Origin: an uncultured cyanobacterium
Lineage (GTDB): Bacteria > Cyanobacteriota > Vampirovibrionia > Gastranaerophilales > Gastranaerophilaceae
Direction of reading: 5' to 3'
Assembly: GCA_902495705.1 (NCBI GenBank)
Contig: CABUXT010000003.1
Location: 1-64,000 of the forward strand
DNA length: 64,000 bases
Of this stretch, positions 7,395 through 15,953 are shown piece after piece. The stretch's first letter is position 1; every line of letters starts with the position of its first letter. The translations under genes were made by a program, and so were the position numbers. The notes under the pieces were generated by a model. The model was not told the DNA's origin and did no database searches. It was given only the letters and a program-made list of their open reading frames with translations.

Positions 7395-9182
7395 CTAACC
7401 TATAGTTACCAATACTTGACCTGTTTGAACTTTGTTACCTACTTCAATTTCAACTGATTTAACCGTACCTGAAACAGGTGATTTGATTTCAGTTTCCATT
7501 TTCATAGCCTCAACAACTGCAATAACGTCACCTTCTGCAATTGAATCTCCTGCTGATACAAGGACTTTCAAAACGTTACCAGGAAGTGCAGCTTTAACAG
7601 GTGTACCTTCACCTGAACTTGCAGCAGCTGCAGTATCAATACCGTCTTTGATATCAAAATCAAAAGCTTTACCGTTTACTGTAGCTTTGTTGCCATCAAG
7701 TGCGATTGCGTATTTTTTACCGTTAATAGTAACAGTGTATTCTTTACCTGCAGAAGTTGGTGCAGCCTCTTTTTTAGGTTCATTTTTACGAACACCGATG
7801 GTTCCTTTACCTTGTAAGAACAAGATACCTTTTTCTTTACAAGCAGCTGAAATGAACAAGTTTTCATCATTAATAGGCAAATTAGCATCTTCAAGTCTTT
7901 TCTTAGCAACTTCAAGACCTTTATTAGGGTCTTTGTCGTTTAAGTCAACAACTGTTTCTGTTGTTGGAGCTAATCCAAGTTGTTCTTCTGCAATTTTTAC
8001 AACTTCAGGGTCAGGCGCGCATGGAGTTTTTCCAAAATAGCCAAGAACCATTTTGCCATAACCTTCTGCAATCTTTTTCCATGCTCCAAACATTACGTTG
8101 TTAAATGCTTGTTGGAAATAGAATTGAGAAACCGGAGTTACTGATGTACCAAATCCTCCTTTTTCTACAACTTCTTTCATTGCAGCAACTACTTGAGGAA
8201 ATTTATCCATCAAATTGTTGTCTCTCAACATTTGAGTGTTAGCTGTCAAAGCTCCCCCAGGAAGTGGTGAAGAGATAATCATCGGATTAACTGATAATGC
8301 TTCAGGTGGCAAGAAGTAATCTTTCATGCAATCTTTAAATACTTCTTCTGTTTCAAGAATTTTTTCAACATCAATACCTAAATCGTATTCAGTACCTTTT
8401 AGAGCATGCCACATAGAAACGATATCAGGTTGAGCTGTACCGCCTGATACAGGTTTCATAGATAAGTCGATACAATTTGCTCCGCCTTCTAATGCTGCAA
8501 GATATGCTGCTAAACCTGTTCCAGCAGTTTCGTGTGAGTGGAATCTGATATCAGCGTCTGCACCTAAGATTTCTCTTGTTCTTTTGATTGTTTCAAATAC
8601 TTTTCTTGGAGCAGATGTACCTGATGCATCTTTAAATGCCAAAGAATCAAATTCAATACCTGCGTCTAATATTGAACGAAGAACTCTTTCATAAAATTCA
8701 ACGTCATGAGCGCCTGTACATCCGATAGGAAGTTCCATCATTGTGATAGTAACTTCGTGTTTCAAACCATGCTTTTTAATACATTGGCTTGAATATAACA
8801 AGTTATTAACATCATTTAGTGCATCAAAGTTTCTAACAGTTGTTACACCATGCTTTTTGAACATTTTTGCGTGAAGGTCGATAACATCACGAGGTTGAGA
8901 GTCCAAACCTACAACGTTTACCCCTCTTGATAATGATTGCAAGTTGATATCTGGTCCAACAGCAGCTCTGATTTTATCCATTGTTTCAAATGCGTTTTCG
9001 TTGCAGTAAAAAATAGGTGATTGAAATCTTGCACCACCTGCAACTTCAAAGTGTCTGATACCTGCATCAACTGCAGACTTTAAAGCCGGTAAGAAATCAT
9101 CAACAAAAACTCTAGCTCCATAAACTGATTGGAAACCGTCACGGAATGACGTATCCATAACTTTGATAAGTTTTTTTCCCAT
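7395..9182 (-). CDS. oadA: Oxaloacetate decarboxylase alpha subunit with biotinyl domain
   Basis: A 595-residue cytoplasmic carboxyltransferase. Residues 1-270 are the HMGL-type barrel with the metal site DTSFRDG near residue 10, the catalytic lysine in AFKDASG and the metal-binding FHSHETAG. The middle is the PYC/OADA conserved region. After an Ala/Thr-rich linker comes the biotinyl domain with AMKM, biotinylated Lys561. It transfers the carboxyl group of oxaloacetate to biotin for OadB. The usual RDxHQS motif reads RDGFQSVYGAR, with His replaced by Phe, so the substrate assignment is somewhat open. The neighbouring biotin ligase fits the need to load Lys561. Confidence 0.9.
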   Translation of the reverse strand: MGKKLIKVMDTSFRDGFQSVYGARVFVDDFLPALKSAVDAGIRHFEVAGGARFQSPIFYCNENAFETMDKIRAAVGPDINLQSLSRGVNVVGLDSQPRDVIDLHAKMFKKHGVTTVRNFDALNDVNNLLYSSQCIKKHGLKHEVTITMMELPIGCTGAHDVEFYERVLRSILDAGIEFDSLAFKDASGTSAPRKVFETIKRTREILGADADIRFHSHETAGTGLAAYLAALEGGANCIDLSMKPVSGGTAQPDIVSMWHALKGTEYDLGIDVEKILETEEVFKDCMKDYFLPPEALSVNPMIISSPLPGGALTANTQMLRDNNLMDKFPQVVAAMKEVVEKGGFGTSVTPVSQFYFQQAFNNVMFGAWKKIAEGYGKMVLGYFGKTPCAPDPEVVKIAEEQLGLAPTTETVVDLNDKDPNKGLEVAKKRLEDANLPINDENLFISAACKEKGILFLQGKGTIGVRKNEPKKEAAPTSAGKEYTVTINGKKYAIALDGNKATVNGKAFDFDIKDGIDTAAAASSGEGTPVKAALPGNVLKVLVSAGDSIAEGDVIAVVEAMKMETEIKSPVSGTVKSVEIEVGNKVQTGQVLVTIG

Positions 9183-9207
9183 AATTATTATCCTTTCTCT
9201 CTAAATA

Positions 9208-9447
9208 TTAACCTCTTTTTGCTGCTACAGCTGCAATTGCCAGTGCTATAGCTTCATCTACATTTGATGCAGTTTTCTTAGCTGCAGATTTTACTTCTTC
9301 CACAGCTTCAGGAAAAATTTTGTTCAAATAGCTGACAATTTTAACCATTACTGACATTGAAAATATCAGGATAGTTAAAAAGCAAAGAACAAAACCCATG
9401 CCCATGACAAGTAAAATTAAGCCATTTTCCAAGTTCATTAAGTTCAT
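9208..9447 (-). CDS. oadG: Oxaloacetate decarboxylase gamma subunit
   Basis: A 79-residue protein with one N-terminal membrane helix (GLILLVMGMGFVLCFLTILIFSMSVMVKIV) followed by an acidic then Ala-rich cytoplasmic tail. This is the standard plan of OadG, which tethers the alpha subunit to OadB. Its position between birA (4-base ATGA overlap upstream) and oadA (25 bases downstream) supports the assignment. OadG tails often carry His residues that bind zinc; none is visible here. Confidence 0.85.
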   Translation of the reverse strand: MNLMNLENGLILLVMGMGFVLCFLTILIFSMSVMVKIVSYLNKIFPEAVEEVKSAAKKTASNVDEAIALAIAAVAAKRG

Positions 9448-10163
9448 AAAATATCTCCTATCGTAAGTACAAACTCCGTGTTATCTCTCTTCAATATAAG
9501 TTCTCCGTTATCCGTAATTGAGGTGGCAAGTCCTTCTTCAATTCGGTTTAACACTTGAACTTTCAAGTCTTTTCCAAGAAAGCAGTTTCTTGAAATATAC
9601 TCATCTTTTATTAATATAAAGCCCTTTTGTAAGAATTTATCATAATTTTTGAAAAATTCATCAAGTAATTTGTCAAAAAATTCCTTGCAGTCTACTTTTT
9701 TATTCAATTCTAAATTCAGCGCTGTTACTTCTTTATCAGTAATAGATTTAACCCCATCATCTGTTGCATTCAGGTTTATTCCGATACCAAGAACCAATCC
9801 TTTAAAATTTGTTCCTTGGATTACGGATTCTGATAGTATCCCTGCAATTTTTTTGCCATTAATCAAAACATCATTTGGCCATTTGATTTGAGGTTTGATG
9901 CCGTAAGCCTCTATTGCATGACAAAGAACTACAGATAGGTATTGCGTAATGTTTGAGTAAACTTCCTGATAAGTATCAGACGGTTTTAACACAATAGACA
10001 TGAATATGTTATCTTCCCCTAAATCAACCCAGCTGCGATTGAGTCTTCCTCTTCCTGCAGTTTGTTCTTTGGTTAGAATAACAGTTCTGTCATCCAGTGT
10101 TTCTATATGTTTTTTTGCATATAGATTAGTAGAATCTACTGTATCTAAGTGTATAAACTCCAT
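9444..10163 (-). CDS. birA: Biotin protein ligase (no DNA-binding domain)
   Basis: A 239-residue enzyme that activates biotin as biotinyl-AMP and attaches it to the lysine of biotin-dependent enzymes. Visible motifs are TKEQTAGRGRLNRSWV (the RGR biotinyl-AMP loop), ISMSIVLKPS-type strand FMSIVLKP, KWPNDVLINGKKIAGIL and GIGINLN. There is no N-terminal helix-turn-helix, so this is a monofunctional group I ligase, not a repressor. It is the first gene of the oad operon and overlaps oadG by 4 bases; the obvious client is OadA Lys561. Confidence 0.93.
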   Translation of the reverse strand: MEFIHLDTVDSTNLYAKKHIETLDDRTVILTKEQTAGRGRLNRSWVDLGEDNIFMSIVLKPSDTYQEVYSNITQYLSVVLCHAIEAYGIKPQIKWPNDVLINGKKIAGILSESVIQGTNFKGLVLGIGINLNATDDGVKSITDKEVTALNLELNKKVDCKEFFDKLLDEFFKNYDKFLQKGFILIKDEYISRNCFLGKDLKVQVLNRIEEGLATSITDNGELILKRDNTEFVLTIGDIL

Positions 10164-10223
10164 TAATTACCCCAACAGTTTACTATCTGTATACCATAAT
10201 TATATAACAAACAAAAATTTGTA

Positions 10224-10252
10224 TTGCTAAAAATTTTTTTCGGTGCTACCAT
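10224..10252 (+). promoter_or_regulatory. Probable promoter of the ATP synthase operon
   Basis: TTGCTA at 10224-10229 and TACCAT at 10247-10252 are separated by exactly 17 bases, upstream of the AGAGGGAGAA ribosome site of atpB. The intergenic region is 110 bases and shared with the divergent birA operon. It is assigned by motif only. Confidence 0.4.
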
Positions 10253-10273
10253 GATATTTGCAGAGGGAGAAAA

Positions 10274-10963
10274 ATGGAACACTGGCTTTATACAATACAT
10301 ATTTTAGGTCATGGAGTATCATTTAATATGGATACCATATTAACAATGTGGTTCTCTATGTTATTACTTATAATTTTGGCATTTATCACCACAAGAAAGC
10401 TAGATATGGTGCCAAACAAACTTCAACTTGCAGGCGAAGGTATTGTTAAATACTTCAATGATATAGCAAAATCAAGTATGGGTAATGATGAGGCTCAAAA
10501 GCACATTGCAATTATTCTTACTTTGTTTATGTTTATTTTGACTGCTAATTTGGTTGGACAGTTGCCTTTGAAATTGATTCATTTGACAAATGGCGAATTA
10601 GCATCTCCAAACAATGATATTAATATGACAGCAGCAATGGCAATTGTTGTTTCTATTTATTATATTTTCTATGGCGTAAAAAGAAACGGTTTCAGATTCT
10701 TTTTCAAAGGTTTCAGTATTGACGGAATCATTATCACATTAGTTGATACCTTGGAACTTTTTGTAAGACCATTTTCACTTGCACTTCGACTTTTTGCCAA
10801 CATCTTGGCAGGTGAGTTGTTAGTTGCAACATTTATAAGTCTGTGCGCGGTAGTTTTACCATTACCGTTCATGTTGTTTGAATTATTCGTAGCTTTAATT
10901 CAAGCGTTAGTATTTACCCTTCTATCAACTACATATATATCTATGGCTGTTCAGGAAGAGTAA
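10274..10963 (+). CDS. atpB: ATP synthase F0 subunit a
   Basis: A 229-residue membrane subunit forming the proton half-channels against the c-ring. The essential Arg is in the conserved helix SLALRLFANILAGELLVATF, and the N-terminal region has the usual hydrophobic helix after HGVSFNMDTILTMWF. It is the first gene of a seven-gene operon; no atpI precedes it (the previous 110 bases are non-coding). AGAGGGAG lies 5 bases before the ATG. Confidence 0.95.
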   Translation: MEHWLYTIHILGHGVSFNMDTILTMWFSMLLLIILAFITTRKLDMVPNKLQLAGEGIVKYFNDIAKSSMGNDEAQKHIAIILTLFMFILTANLVGQLPLKLIHLTNGELASPNNDINMTAAMAIVVSIYYIFYGVKRNGFRFFFKGFSIDGIIITLVDTLELFVRPFSLALRLFANILAGELLVATFISLCAVVLPLPFMLFELFVALIQALVFTLLSTTYISMAVQEE

Positions 10964-11012
10964 AAATCAAAAAGTACAACATTGTATTTTATTTTAAATA
11001 AAGGAGAAAAAC

Positions 11013-11252
11013 ATGGCAGTAGAACAAACTTTAGATTTAGCAAAATTAGGTGCCGGTATTGCAATCGGTTTTGGTGCAATCGGTGGTGGTTTAGGCTTGG
11101 GTATTGCAACAAAAGGTGTACTTGATGCAATCGCTCGTCAACCGGAAATCAAAGCAGAAGCTTTCAAAAACTTCATCATCGGTGCAGGTTTGGCAGAAGC
11201 AACAGCTATTTATGCTTTGTTTATCGCTATTATGTTATTGTTCAGCAAATAA
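11013..11252 (+). CDS. atpE: ATP synthase F0 subunit c
   Basis: A 79-residue hairpin subunit that forms the rotor ring. The polar loop ARQPE is at residues 41-45, and the ion-carrying carboxylate is Glu62 in GLAEATAIYALF. Neither residue expected of a sodium-type ring is seen: the N-terminal helix has Leu where sodium rings carry Gln, and Ala63 follows the Glu where Ser is expected. Proton coupling is therefore the better guess. A strong AAAGGAGAA site precedes the ATG. Confidence 0.95.
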   Translation: MAVEQTLDLAKLGAGIAIGFGAIGGGLGLGIATKGVLDAIARQPEIKAEAFKNFIIGAGLAEATAIYALFIAIMLLFSK

Positions 11253-11266
11253 GGATATTCGGATAA

Positions 11267-11740
11267 ATGATGGAATTTAATGCTACATTTTTAATTGCAA
11301 TGCTTAGTTTTGTTGTGTTCATTATGATTATGAACGCAATATTCTACAACCCTATTTTAGGCATAATCAGAAAGAGAGAGGATTATATCAACTCTAATTA
11401 TGAAGATGCCAAAAGATTTGAAAATTCTGCTCAAGAATTCAACACGACAAGAGCAGCCAAGTTGGAGCAAGTGCAAGAAAAATGCAGGCATGAATTCAAA
11501 ACGGTTGTAGATGCGGCTCAAACTGATGCGTCTGATAAAATCAAGGCAGCCAGAGAAAATTCAAAAGCGGCTATACAAAGCAAAAAAGACGATTTGTTGA
11601 AAAACGAACAAGCGTTAAAAAATCGAATCAAAAATACGGTTGTCAAAGATTTGGCATCAACTATTGCAACAAAGTTGCTCGGTAAAGAAACCAAAATTGA
11701 CAATGCTGATTTTGAACCTGTGAACAGAGTAATGGACTAG
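11267..11740 (+). CDS. atpF': ATP synthase F0 subunit b'
   Basis: A 157-residue b-type peripheral stalk subunit: a single N-terminal membrane helix (FLIAMLSFVVFIMIMNAIFYNPI) then a long charged coiled coil. It is placed immediately after subunit c and before a second b-type gene. That tandem b'/b arrangement is characteristic of Cyanobacteria (and alphaproteobacteria), and order plus lineage suggest this one is b'. ATG codons at 11267 and 11270 are both possible; AAGGA at 11251-11255 fits either. Confidence 0.85.
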   Translation: MMEFNATFLIAMLSFVVFIMIMNAIFYNPILGIIRKREDYINSNYEDAKRFENSAQEFNTTRAAKLEQVQEKCRHEFKTVVDAAQTDASDKIKAARENSKAAIQSKKDDLLKNEQALKNRIKNTVVKDLASTIATKLLGKETKIDNADFEPVNRVMD

Positions 11741-11747
11741 TAGGACA

Positions 11748-12257
11748 ATGCAAGAATTTTTATCAATATTAAAATATTTAGCAACATCAAACACCATAAA
11801 CTTTATTATTATGGTTACATTGCTTGCTATAATCGTCAAAAAGATGAATTTAGGTGCATCTTTAGAAAAATCTATTGAGGCTGTGAAATCTACTATTTCA
11901 AAATCTGATGATGAAAAAGCAGGTGCACAGAAAAAACTTGATAGTGCTAAGGATTTGATTGAGAAACTTCCACAAGACATCAAAGACTTGGAAGAAACCT
12001 CAAAAGGTAAAGTTGAAGTTTTCAAAGATAAGATTGATGAAAACACTCAAAAAGCAATTTTCAATATTGAAAAAAATGTTGACAGAGTTGTTTCAATTGA
12101 AGAAAAGAAAATTTCTAATCTTTTGACCGAAAAAACTTCATTGGCATCTGTTGAGCTGGCAAAACAACATATTGAAAAAATGTTGGAACAAAACCCTGAA
12201 TTACACAACCAATTTATTCAGAATAGTATTGATGAACTTGATAAGGTGAAAATATAA
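11748..12257 (+). CDS. atpF: ATP synthase F0 subunit b
   Basis: A 169-residue second b-type stalk subunit with an N-terminal membrane helix (INFIIMVTLLAIIVKKMNL) and a long Lys/Glu/Asp-rich coiled coil. Its end contacts delta in the family. The start lies 7 bases after b', and the TAA stop overlaps the atpH ATG by one base (TAATG), consistent with translational coupling. Sequence similarity to textbook b subunits is weak; context decides the call. Confidence 0.85.
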   Translation: MQEFLSILKYLATSNTINFIIMVTLLAIIVKKMNLGASLEKSIEAVKSTISKSDDEKAGAQKKLDSAKDLIEKLPQDIKDLEETSKGKVEVFKDKIDENTQKAIFNIEKNVDRVVSIEEKKISNLLTEKTSLASVELAKQHIEKMLEQNPELHNQFIQNSIDELDKVKI

Positions 12258-12802
12258 TGGCAGAAACACTTATCTCAGCAATTTCAAAAAATTATGCAAC
12301 TGCGCTAATGGATGTAGCGTCAGAAGATAATTCTTATGAAAAATTTGAAACACAATTAGCTGAAATCTATGATGTGCTAAATTCATCAAAAGATTTGCAA
12401 ATTGTGATGACAAATTCTTCAATTTCTACCGAAAAGAAAATCCAGATTTTGTCTGAAATTTTTGACGGTAAAATTGAGAAAAAGTTGATTAATTTTTTGA
12501 AAATTTTGGTCGAAAAAAACAGATTTAACGAATTTGCAGCTATAAAGAAATCTTTTTCCGATATGGTTCAAAAGCTTTCTAATAAAAAGACTGTAGAAAT
12601 AACTTCGCCGATAAAATTGAATTTTGAAAATAAGACTAATGTTCTATTCAAACTTGAGCACAAGTTCAACTGTGAAATTTTACCGGTTTGGAAAGTTGAT
12701 AAAAGTTTAATTGCGGGATTGACTTTTAAATATGATGATTGTGTCATAGATACCAGTCTTCGCGCCAAGTTAGAAAATTTAAGTAAGAATATAAATAGGT
12801 AA
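12257..12802 (+). CDS. atpH: ATP synthase F1 subunit delta
   Basis: A 181-residue soluble subunit that joins the F1 head to the b/b' stalk. The N-terminal ISKNYATALMDVA is the typical delta/OSCP beginning, and the C-terminal KVDKSLIAGLTFKYDDCVIDTSLRAKLENL matches the family end (IGGxxxxxGDxxxDxSxxxxL). It lies between b and alpha as in cyanobacterial operons. Confidence 0.93.
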   Translation: MAETLISAISKNYATALMDVASEDNSYEKFETQLAEIYDVLNSSKDLQIVMTNSSISTEKKIQILSEIFDGKIEKKLINFLKILVEKNRFNEFAAIKKSFSDMVQKLSNKKTVEITSPIKLNFENKTNVLFKLEHKFNCEILPVWKVDKSLIAGLTFKYDDCVIDTSLRAKLENLSKNINR

Positions 12803-12811
12803 GGGGGCATT

Positions 12812-14323
12812 ATGGTATTAATACAACCTGATGAAATCAGCTCAATTATTAAAGAAAAAATTGACAACTACGAACTCCAAACCGAAATCTCAAATACAGG
12901 TACGGTATTAGAAATCGGTGACGGTATTGCCAGAGTTTACGGACTCCGTAATGTTATGGCAAACGAGTTGGTTCAATTTGAAGATGGGCACAGCACATTA
13001 GGTATTGCAATGAACCTTGATGAAGACAATGTTGGTGTCGTAATCTTGGGTGAATATACAAATATTAAAGAAGGTACTGTTGTAAAAACTACAGGCAGAA
13101 TCGCATCTGTTCCTGTTGGCGATGGCTTAATCGGCAGAATTGTTGACCCTACAGGTAAACCTCTTGATGGTAAAGGTGAATATAATTATTCAAAAACAAG
13201 ACCAATCGAAAGAGTTGCTCCGGGGATTGTAACAAGAAAGTCTGTTCATGAGCCTTTGCAAACAGGTTTGACAGCAATTGATGCTTTGACTCCAATCGGT
13301 CGTGGTCAAAGAGAACTTATCATTGGTGACAGACAAACAGGTAAAACCGCTATCGCAATTGATACAATTATCAACCAAAAAGGCAAGGATGTAATTTGCA
13401 TCTATGTTGCAATCGGTCAAAAAGCATCAACAGTAGCTCAATTGGCTAAAACATTAGAAGAACACGGAGCTATGGATTATTCAATTATAGTTTCCTCAAC
13501 TGCTAATGAATCAGCACCATTGCAATATATCGCACCGTTTGCTGGTGTTACTATTGGTGAAGAATTTATGGAACAAGGCAAATCTGTTTTGATTATTTAT
13601 GATGATTTGTCTAAGCACGCTCAGGCATACCGTGCCATGAGTTTGCTACTTAAAAGACCACCAGGACGTGAAGCATACCCGGGAGATGTATTCTACTTAC
13701 ACTCAAGACTTCTTGAACGTGCAGTAAAATTGAATGACGAACTGGGTGGTGGAAGTATTACAGCATTGCCTATCATTGAAACTCAAGCAGGCGATGTTTC
13801 AGCATACATTCCAACAAACGTAATTTCAATTACAGACGGTCAAATTTTCTTGGAATCAAATGCATTTAACGCAGGTATCAGACCGGCTATCAACGCAGGT
13901 ATTTCAGTATCTCGTGTTGGTGGTGCAGCTCAAACAAAAGCTATTAAGCAAGTTGCAGGTAAATTGCGTTTGGATTTGGCTCAATATAGAGAACTTGAGG
14001 CATTCGCTCAATTTGCATCAGATTTGGATGCATCTACTAAAAAGCAATTGCTAAGAGGTCAAAAATTGACAGAAGTATTGAAACAACCTCAATACAACCC
14101 ATTGAGTGTAGCAGAACAAGTTTCAATTTTGTTCGCTGCAAACGAAGGTGTTTTGGATGATGTTGAAAACGCAAATATTTCAAGATTCAAAAAAGAATGG
14201 TTTGTATATTTCAACGCAAACTTCAAAGATTTGGTTGAAAGATTAAATTCAGGTTCAGCATTGTCTGATGAAGATAAAAAGACATTGGCAGACGGACTTG
14301 CTAAATTTAAAAGCACATTCTAG
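12812..14323 (+). CDS. atpA: ATP synthase F1 subunit alpha
   Basis: The 503-residue regulatory nucleotide-binding subunit of the F1 hexamer. It carries the beta-barrel N-domain ([21 protein letters not shown]), the P-loop [23 protein letters not shown], the Walker B region [15 protein letters not shown], and the signature [17 protein letters not shown]. It is full length with no odd features. An AAGGGGGC ribosome site precedes the ATG. Confidence 0.97.
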   Translation: MVLIQPDEISSIIKEKIDNYELQTEISNTGTVLEIGDGIARVYGLRNVMANELVQFEDGHSTLGIAMNLDEDNVGVVILGEYTNIKEGTVVKTTGRIASVPVGDGLIGRIVDPTGKPLDGKGEYNYSKTRPIERVAPGIVTRKSVHEPLQTGLTAIDALTPIGRGQRELIIGDRQTGKTAIAIDTIINQKGKDVICIYVAIGQKASTVAQLAKTLEEHGAMDYSIIVSSTANESAPLQYIAPFAGVTIGEEFMEQGKSVLIIYDDLSKHAQAYRAMSLLLKRPPGREAYPGDVFYLHSRLLERAVKLNDELGGGSITALPIIETQAGDVSAYIPTNVISITDGQIFLESNAFNAGIRPAINAGISVSRVGGAAQTKAIKQVAGKLRLDLAQYRELEAFAQFASDLDASTKKQLLRGQKLTEVLKQPQYNPLSVAEQVSILFAANEGVLDDVENANISRFKKEWFVYFNANFKDLVERLNSGSALSDEDKKTLADGLAKFKSTF

Positions 14324-14352
14324 GAATAAAATATAGTATCAGGTATAAATCA

Positions 14353-15282
14353 ATGGCAAATTTAAAAGATATCAAAAACAGAATACAAAGTGTAGAAAGT
14401 ACGAAAAAAATCACTCGTGCAATGAAGATGGTAGCTGCAGCAAAGGTTAAAAAATCAGAAACTGCGGTAAAAACATCTCGTCCATACACAAGAGAACTTG
14501 TTTCAATGTTTCAAAAGCTGCTAAATTCAGTAACAGAATTTAGTGCTGATACCTTGAAAATTAAATCTGCCATTGATGATTATCCTGCGCTATTACAATC
14601 TCGTGATGTAAAAAGCGTCGGTATGCTTGTCATTACATCAAATAAAGGGTTGGCAGGAGCTTATAACGCCAATGTTGTTCGTGATACTTTGAGAAGAATC
14701 AAGGCTTATCAAGAACAAGGTGTTGAAGTCTCTTTGTTTATAGCAGGGCAAAAGGGCATCTCAGGACTTAGAAAAAAATCAAAAGACCTAGGTGTGCCTA
14801 TTGTGAAAAAATATTTTTCTGCAGTTGATACTCCGACTCCAATTGAGGCGAGAGATATTGCGGAAGATATGGCAGAGTTTTTTGTATCTAAAAAGATTGA
14901 TAAGATTGAAATTGTAACAACTCGATTCAAAAATATGATGAGTTATTTTGTGGAAGATTGGCAAGTTTTGCCGGTCGTAGGTATTGCAGATGTTCATGAA
15001 CGTATTACCGACAATGTTTTAGACCCACTTATGGAATTTATTCCTGATAAACATCATATATTGCAAAAAATCGTTCCAATGTATATGACAAATATCTTTT
15101 ATCAAGCACTGTTGGAAGCTCAAGCAAGTGAACTTGCATCTCGTATGACATCTATGTCAGCAGCTACAACCAATGCTGAAAAAATGATTAAGGAATTGTC
15201 TGTTGAATATAACAAAACAAGACAATTTGCGATTACTCAAGAAATTATCGAAGTTGTCAACGGCGCAAATTCCTTGGGATAG
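14353..15282 (+). CDS. atpG: ATP synthase F1 subunit gamma
   Basis: The 309-residue central shaft subunit. The N-terminal MANLKDIKNRIQSVESTKKITRAMKMVAAAKVKKSE and the C-terminal ASRMTSMSAATTNAEKMIKEL..YNKTRQFAITQEIIEVVNGA are the two conserved helices. It is slightly longer than the usual 285-295 residues. It is the last gene of the operon: the subunits beta and epsilon do not follow, as in Cyanobacteria, where they are encoded elsewhere. The insert typical of photosynthetic gamma (redox Cys pair) is not seen. Confidence 0.95.
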   Translation: MANLKDIKNRIQSVESTKKITRAMKMVAAAKVKKSETAVKTSRPYTRELVSMFQKLLNSVTEFSADTLKIKSAIDDYPALLQSRDVKSVGMLVITSNKGLAGAYNANVVRDTLRRIKAYQEQGVEVSLFIAGQKGISGLRKKSKDLGVPIVKKYFSAVDTPTPIEARDIAEDMAEFFVSKKIDKIEIVTTRFKNMMSYFVEDWQVLPVVGIADVHERITDNVLDPLMEFIPDKHHILQKIVPMYMTNIFYQALLEAQASELASRMTSMSAATTNAEKMIKELSVEYNKTRQFAITQEIIEVVNGANSLG

Positions 15283-15632
15283 ATTGAGGTAAATTTGGTT
15301 GGAAGAAAGTGGTACAGAGTTGTTCCTAATTCTTCTTAGCAAATTTGTCAAATGTCCGCCACTGGTGGGCGGACCGAAATCTTTGATTTTGAGGTGGGGG
15401 ATTATGACATACGTGCTGTGGATTACCATGTCACATTGTACTAATCAATGATGCATTTGTAAGTAAACTTTCCTCGTAATGACATGATTTTTATATTGTC
15501 ATTCTGAAAGGATTAAAAAGTAAACAGGTCACCCTGAATTTATTTCAGGGTCTCAAATATTACAATTTTTACATAAGACTAATATGTTCAATTTGAGATG
15601 CTGAAACAAGTTCAGCATGACATAAAATAATT
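15283..15632. repeat. Gene-free gap after atpG with dispersed hairpin repeats
   Basis: It contains a small dyad GTCCGCC..GGCGGAC (15355-15375) without a T-tract. Next is one copy of the GATTACCATGTCAC..CTCGTAATGACATGA element (about 15414-15486). Then come two hairpins of the covarying family: 15528-15553 (ACCCTGAA/TTCAGGGT) and 15596-15621 (ATGCTGAA/TTCAGCAT). A half copy (GTCATTCTGAA) lies near 15498. No gene is evident, and no clear terminator of the ATP synthase operon other than these hairpins is seen. Confidence 0.65.
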
Positions 15633-15854
15633 TTACTTAACCCTAAAAAGTTCATCAAGTGTGATGTCAAGTGCTTGTGCTATGTTTGCGACAACCAAAA
15701 TCGTTGGGCAAACTTTTGCATTTTCTATTCTGTATAAGTGTTGTGGGGTTATATCTGCTTGTTCTGCCAAATATTCTTGAGATAGTTGCTTTTTGGCGCG
15801 TTGTATTCGGATATTTTCTGCTAATTTTTTCAATAATTCTTCTTTTTCAAACAT
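15633..15854 (-). CDS. Small XRE-family transcriptional regulator
   Basis: A 73-residue single-domain helix-turn-helix protein of the Cro/C1 type. The segment LAENIRIQRAKKQLSQEYLAEQADITPQHLYRIENAKVCP is the typical five-helix core, and it ends with DITLDELFRVK. There is no extra sensor or dimerisation domain. It is divergent from the prepilin gene at 15954; a 34-bp perfect palindrome lies in between, close to its start, and is the natural candidate operator for autoregulation and for control of the prepilin. Confidence 0.9.
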   Translation of the reverse strand: MFEKEELLKKLAENIRIQRAKKQLSQEYLAEQADITPQHLYRIENAKVCPTILVVANIAQALDITLDELFRVK

Positions 15855-15872
15855 TTATTAATTCTAACCTGT

Positions 15873-15900
15873 TTGACAAAGAAATATCACAACATATAAT
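15873..15900 (+). promoter_or_regulatory. Consensus sigma-70 type promoter for the prepilin gene
   Basis: TTGACA (15873-15878) and TATAAT (15895-15900) are both perfect consensus hexamers, 16 bases apart. Transcription would start near 15907, inside the adjacent palindrome, and give a short leader with AGGGGGGT before the ATG at 15954. Confidence 0.8.
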
Positions 15901-15933
15901 TTATATTATGAACATATATGTTCATAATATAAA
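15900..15933. promoter_or_regulatory. 34-bp perfect palindrome, probable operator
   Basis: Every base from 15900 to 15933 pairs with its partner about the centre between 15916 and 15917 (half-site core ATTATGAACAT). It begins on the last base of the TATAAT box and covers the expected transcription start, so a bound protein would block initiation. The XRE gene alongside is the likely binder (inference). Confidence 0.75.
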
Positions 15934-15953
15934 CATAAAATTAGGGGGGTAGA

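Noticed and set aside
7432..8040. 202-residue + strand ORF
   Set aside because: It lies antisense to the C-terminal half of oadA, including the biotinyl domain. It has the Ser/Thr/Pro-rich composition expected from an antisense frame.
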